This document shows, piece by piece, positions 62,676 through 64,000 of a stretch of 64,000 bases of DNA (positions within the stretch are counted from its first letter, which is position 1; each line of letters opens with the position of its first letter). Below the pieces are notes generated by a model. It ran no database searches. It was not told where the DNA came from and was given only the letters and a program-made list of their open reading frames with translations. The translations under genes and the position numbers were made by a program. The stretch is from Beijerinckiaceae bacterium. GTDB taxonomy: Bacteria > Pseudomonadota > Alphaproteobacteria > Rhizobiales > Beijerinckiaceae. The DNA lies in the NCBI GenBank assembly GCA_947452455.1, contig CANGBX010000008.1, forward strand, positions 1 through 64,000, read 5' to 3'.

Positions 62676-63754
62676 TTCACCAGAGCCCGCGCATGTTCGG
62701 GCGCGAATGATACAAAGACACGCTCGCCGCGCTTATGCTGTGCCCCGCCCTCACCCACTGACTTGCGCACATGAACAAGATCGCCCGTCTCGAGCTTGAT
62801 ACGGAAGGACGAGAGACCTTCACGGAATACATGATCCAGAATCTCGCCAGCAGAGCCATTCTTCGAAAAAATACCCGGCACCGAGAGACGCAAGTTTTCG
62901 GGGCGGATGGAAATGGTGACTTTCGATCCGATGGCAGGATGTTCGCGACACAAAGCTTCGAGCCTCAAACCTTTGCCCGTCTCGATCTCGACACCGCCCG
63001 GCATATATTGAATGACGCGGCCTTCAAAGAAATTGGTCTCTCCGACAAAGCCAGCGACATGGCGCGTAGCAGGCTCTTCATAAACTTCGCGCGGCGCGCC
63101 AATCTGGTCGATTGCACCAGCACGCATCACCGCCATGCGATGCGCCATGACCATGGCTTCATCTTGATCATGTGTGACGACGACAAAACTCGTGCCGGTC
63201 TCGCGTTGTGCCTGCATCAGTTCGAATTGCGTATCATGGCGCAATTTGCGATCGAGTGCGGCCAATGGCTCATCAAGCAAGAGAAGTTTGGGGCGTTTGA
63301 TCAAGGCGCGGGCAAGAGCAACTCGCTGGCGCTGCCCGCCCGACAATTGATCGGGACGCCGGTCACCTAGGCCGCTCATCTGCACCAAGCGCAGCATGTC
63401 CTCGACACGTGCGGTGATCTCTTGGTGCGGGCGCCCTTCCTGTTTCAAACCGAATGCAATGTTGTGCGCCACACTCATATGCGGAAACAAAGCATAGGAT
63501 TGGAACATCATATTGATGGGGCGCAGATGCGGCGGCAGATCGGTGATGTCCTGCCCGTCGAGATAAATGCGCCCGTCATCAGGTGTTTCAAACCCCGCAA
63601 TGAGACGCATGAGCGTTGTCTTGCCACAGCCCGAGGGACCCAGCAGCGCGAAAAATTCATTTGCCGGAATATCGAGCGAAAGATCACGCACAGCTACCAA
63701 ATGGCCATAGGCTTTGGTGACGCGCGCGAGGCGCAGAAGTGGTGCGCCACCCAA
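62672..63754 (-). CDS. ABC transporter ATP-binding protein, PotA/PotG type
   Basis: 360 residues. Walker A is LGPSGCGKTTLMRL, the signature LSGGQRQRVALARAL, Walker B KLLLLDEPLAALD, and the switch histidine is in VVTHDQDEA. A TOBE domain lies near 275-355. The only usable start is a TTG at 63754, six bases after the folD stop, so it may be co-transcribed with folD. Confidence 0.93.
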   Translation of the reverse strand: MGGAPLLRLARVTKAYGHLVAVRDLSLDIPANEFFALLGPSGCGKTTLMRLIAGFETPDDGRIYLDGQDITDLPPHLRPINMMFQSYALFPHMSVAHNIAFGLKQEGRPHQEITARVEDMLRLVQMSGLGDRRPDQLSGGQRQRVALARALIKRPKLLLLDEPLAALDRKLRHDTQFELMQAQRETGTSFVVVTHDQDEAMVMAHRMAVMRAGAIDQIGAPREVYEEPATRHVAGFVGETNFFEGRVIQYMPGGVEIETGKGLRLEALCREHPAIGSKVTISIRPENLRLSVPGIFSKNGSAGEILDHVFREGLSSFRIKLETGDLVHVRKSVGEGGAQHKRGERVFVSFAPEHARALVK

Positions 63755-63760
63755 GATCGA

Positions 63761-64000
63761 CTAGCCTTTGGTGCGGCGCGCGGCCGTCAGCGTATTCGAC
63801 ATCAACATGCAAATGGTCATCGGCCCCACGCCGCCGGGCACGGGCGTAATGGCGGCTGCATGTTTTGCAGCACCGGCAAAATCCACATCGCCCACCAGTT
63901 TTGTCTTGGGTTCGCCCTTGGCATTGAGCCCCTCACCTGCCACACGATTGATACCAACATCAATCACGACGGCACCGGGCTTGATCCAGTCTCCCTTGAC
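63761..64000 (-). CDS. folD: Bifunctional methylenetetrahydrofolate dehydrogenase/cyclohydrolase, C-terminal end (partial)
   Basis: The last 79 codons are present and the frame runs off the window edge. [25 protein letters not shown], and [21 protein letters not shown] are the conserved C-terminal FolD motifs. The protein interconverts 5,10-methylene- and 10-formyl-tetrahydrofolate. Confidence 0.96.
   Translation of the reverse strand, partial: VKGDWIKPGAVVIDVGINRVAGEGLNAKGEPKTKLVGDVDFAGAAKHAAAITPVPGGVGPMTICMLMSNTLTAARRTKG

Noticed and set aside
1-64000. CRISPR array or defence island
   Set aside because: No regularly spaced direct repeats and no cas, restriction or toxin-antitoxin genes recognised.

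Overview
The window looks like a chromosomal segment of an alphaproteobacterium, most likely of the Hyphomicrobiales (Rhizobiales). The evidence is the order aminotransferase-hom-glpX-recJ, a class I PHA synthase, a MucR/Ros-type regulator, DUF2842 and DUF423 proteins, FadL-type porin, and intergenic palindromic repeats of the GTCATTGCGAGG type. Genus cannot be called from sequence alone.

Region 1 (about 1-24,670) is an accessory catabolic island bracketed by two inverted, degenerate ends of the same IS3-family element. It holds about 20 genes in two modules. Module I (minus strand, 11731 down to 450) has two TctC-type binding proteins, a bicupin, an Asp/Glu-racemase/maleate-isomerase-family enzyme, a D-2-hydroxyacid dehydrogenase, a four-domain rhodanese protein, a thiol-dioxygenase-like cupin, an IclR regulator, a flavoprotein oxidoreductase and a YeiH-type exporter. 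Module II has MmgE/PrpD, a DapA-family lyase, an MFS carrier, a class II aldolase/decarboxylase, and a six-gene minus-strand operon (alpha/beta hydrolase, ornithine-cyclodeaminase-like, TctC, second D-2-hydroxyacid dehydrogenase, AhpD-like, TctC). A fifth TctC and a 4,5-dihydroxyphthalate-decarboxylase-like protein follow. Three promoters share the architecture GTTTC-N7-GAAAC-N3-GTTTC just downstream of the -10, a likely operator for the island's IclR protein. The set suggests degradation of an unidentified carboxylated, possibly sulfur-containing compound.

Region 2 (about 24,580-31,250) is a recombination module: a decayed 3' end of a serine recombinase, an IS3 remnant, an excisionase-like HTH gene, two translationally coupled tyrosine recombinases followed by a lysine-rich unknown protein, a 79-residue protein, and an intact large serine recombinase whose last codons lie inside a tRNA-Glu gene on the other strand. 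The duplicated recombinase 3' end points to successive insertions at this tRNA.

Region 3 (about 31,250-64,000) is ordinary core genome: recJ, glpX, hom, aminotransferase, phaC, fadL-like, argC, mucR-like, pit with its PhoU-like partner, rpsI-rplM, an SbtA/SbtB-like bicarbonate-transport pair, metY, ctaA, an RND efflux pair, an AsmA-like protein, a polyamine-type ABC transporter and the end of folD. A 28-residue membrane microprotein with its own promoter and terminator (42285-42371) and three palindromic repeats with compensatory changes stand out here.
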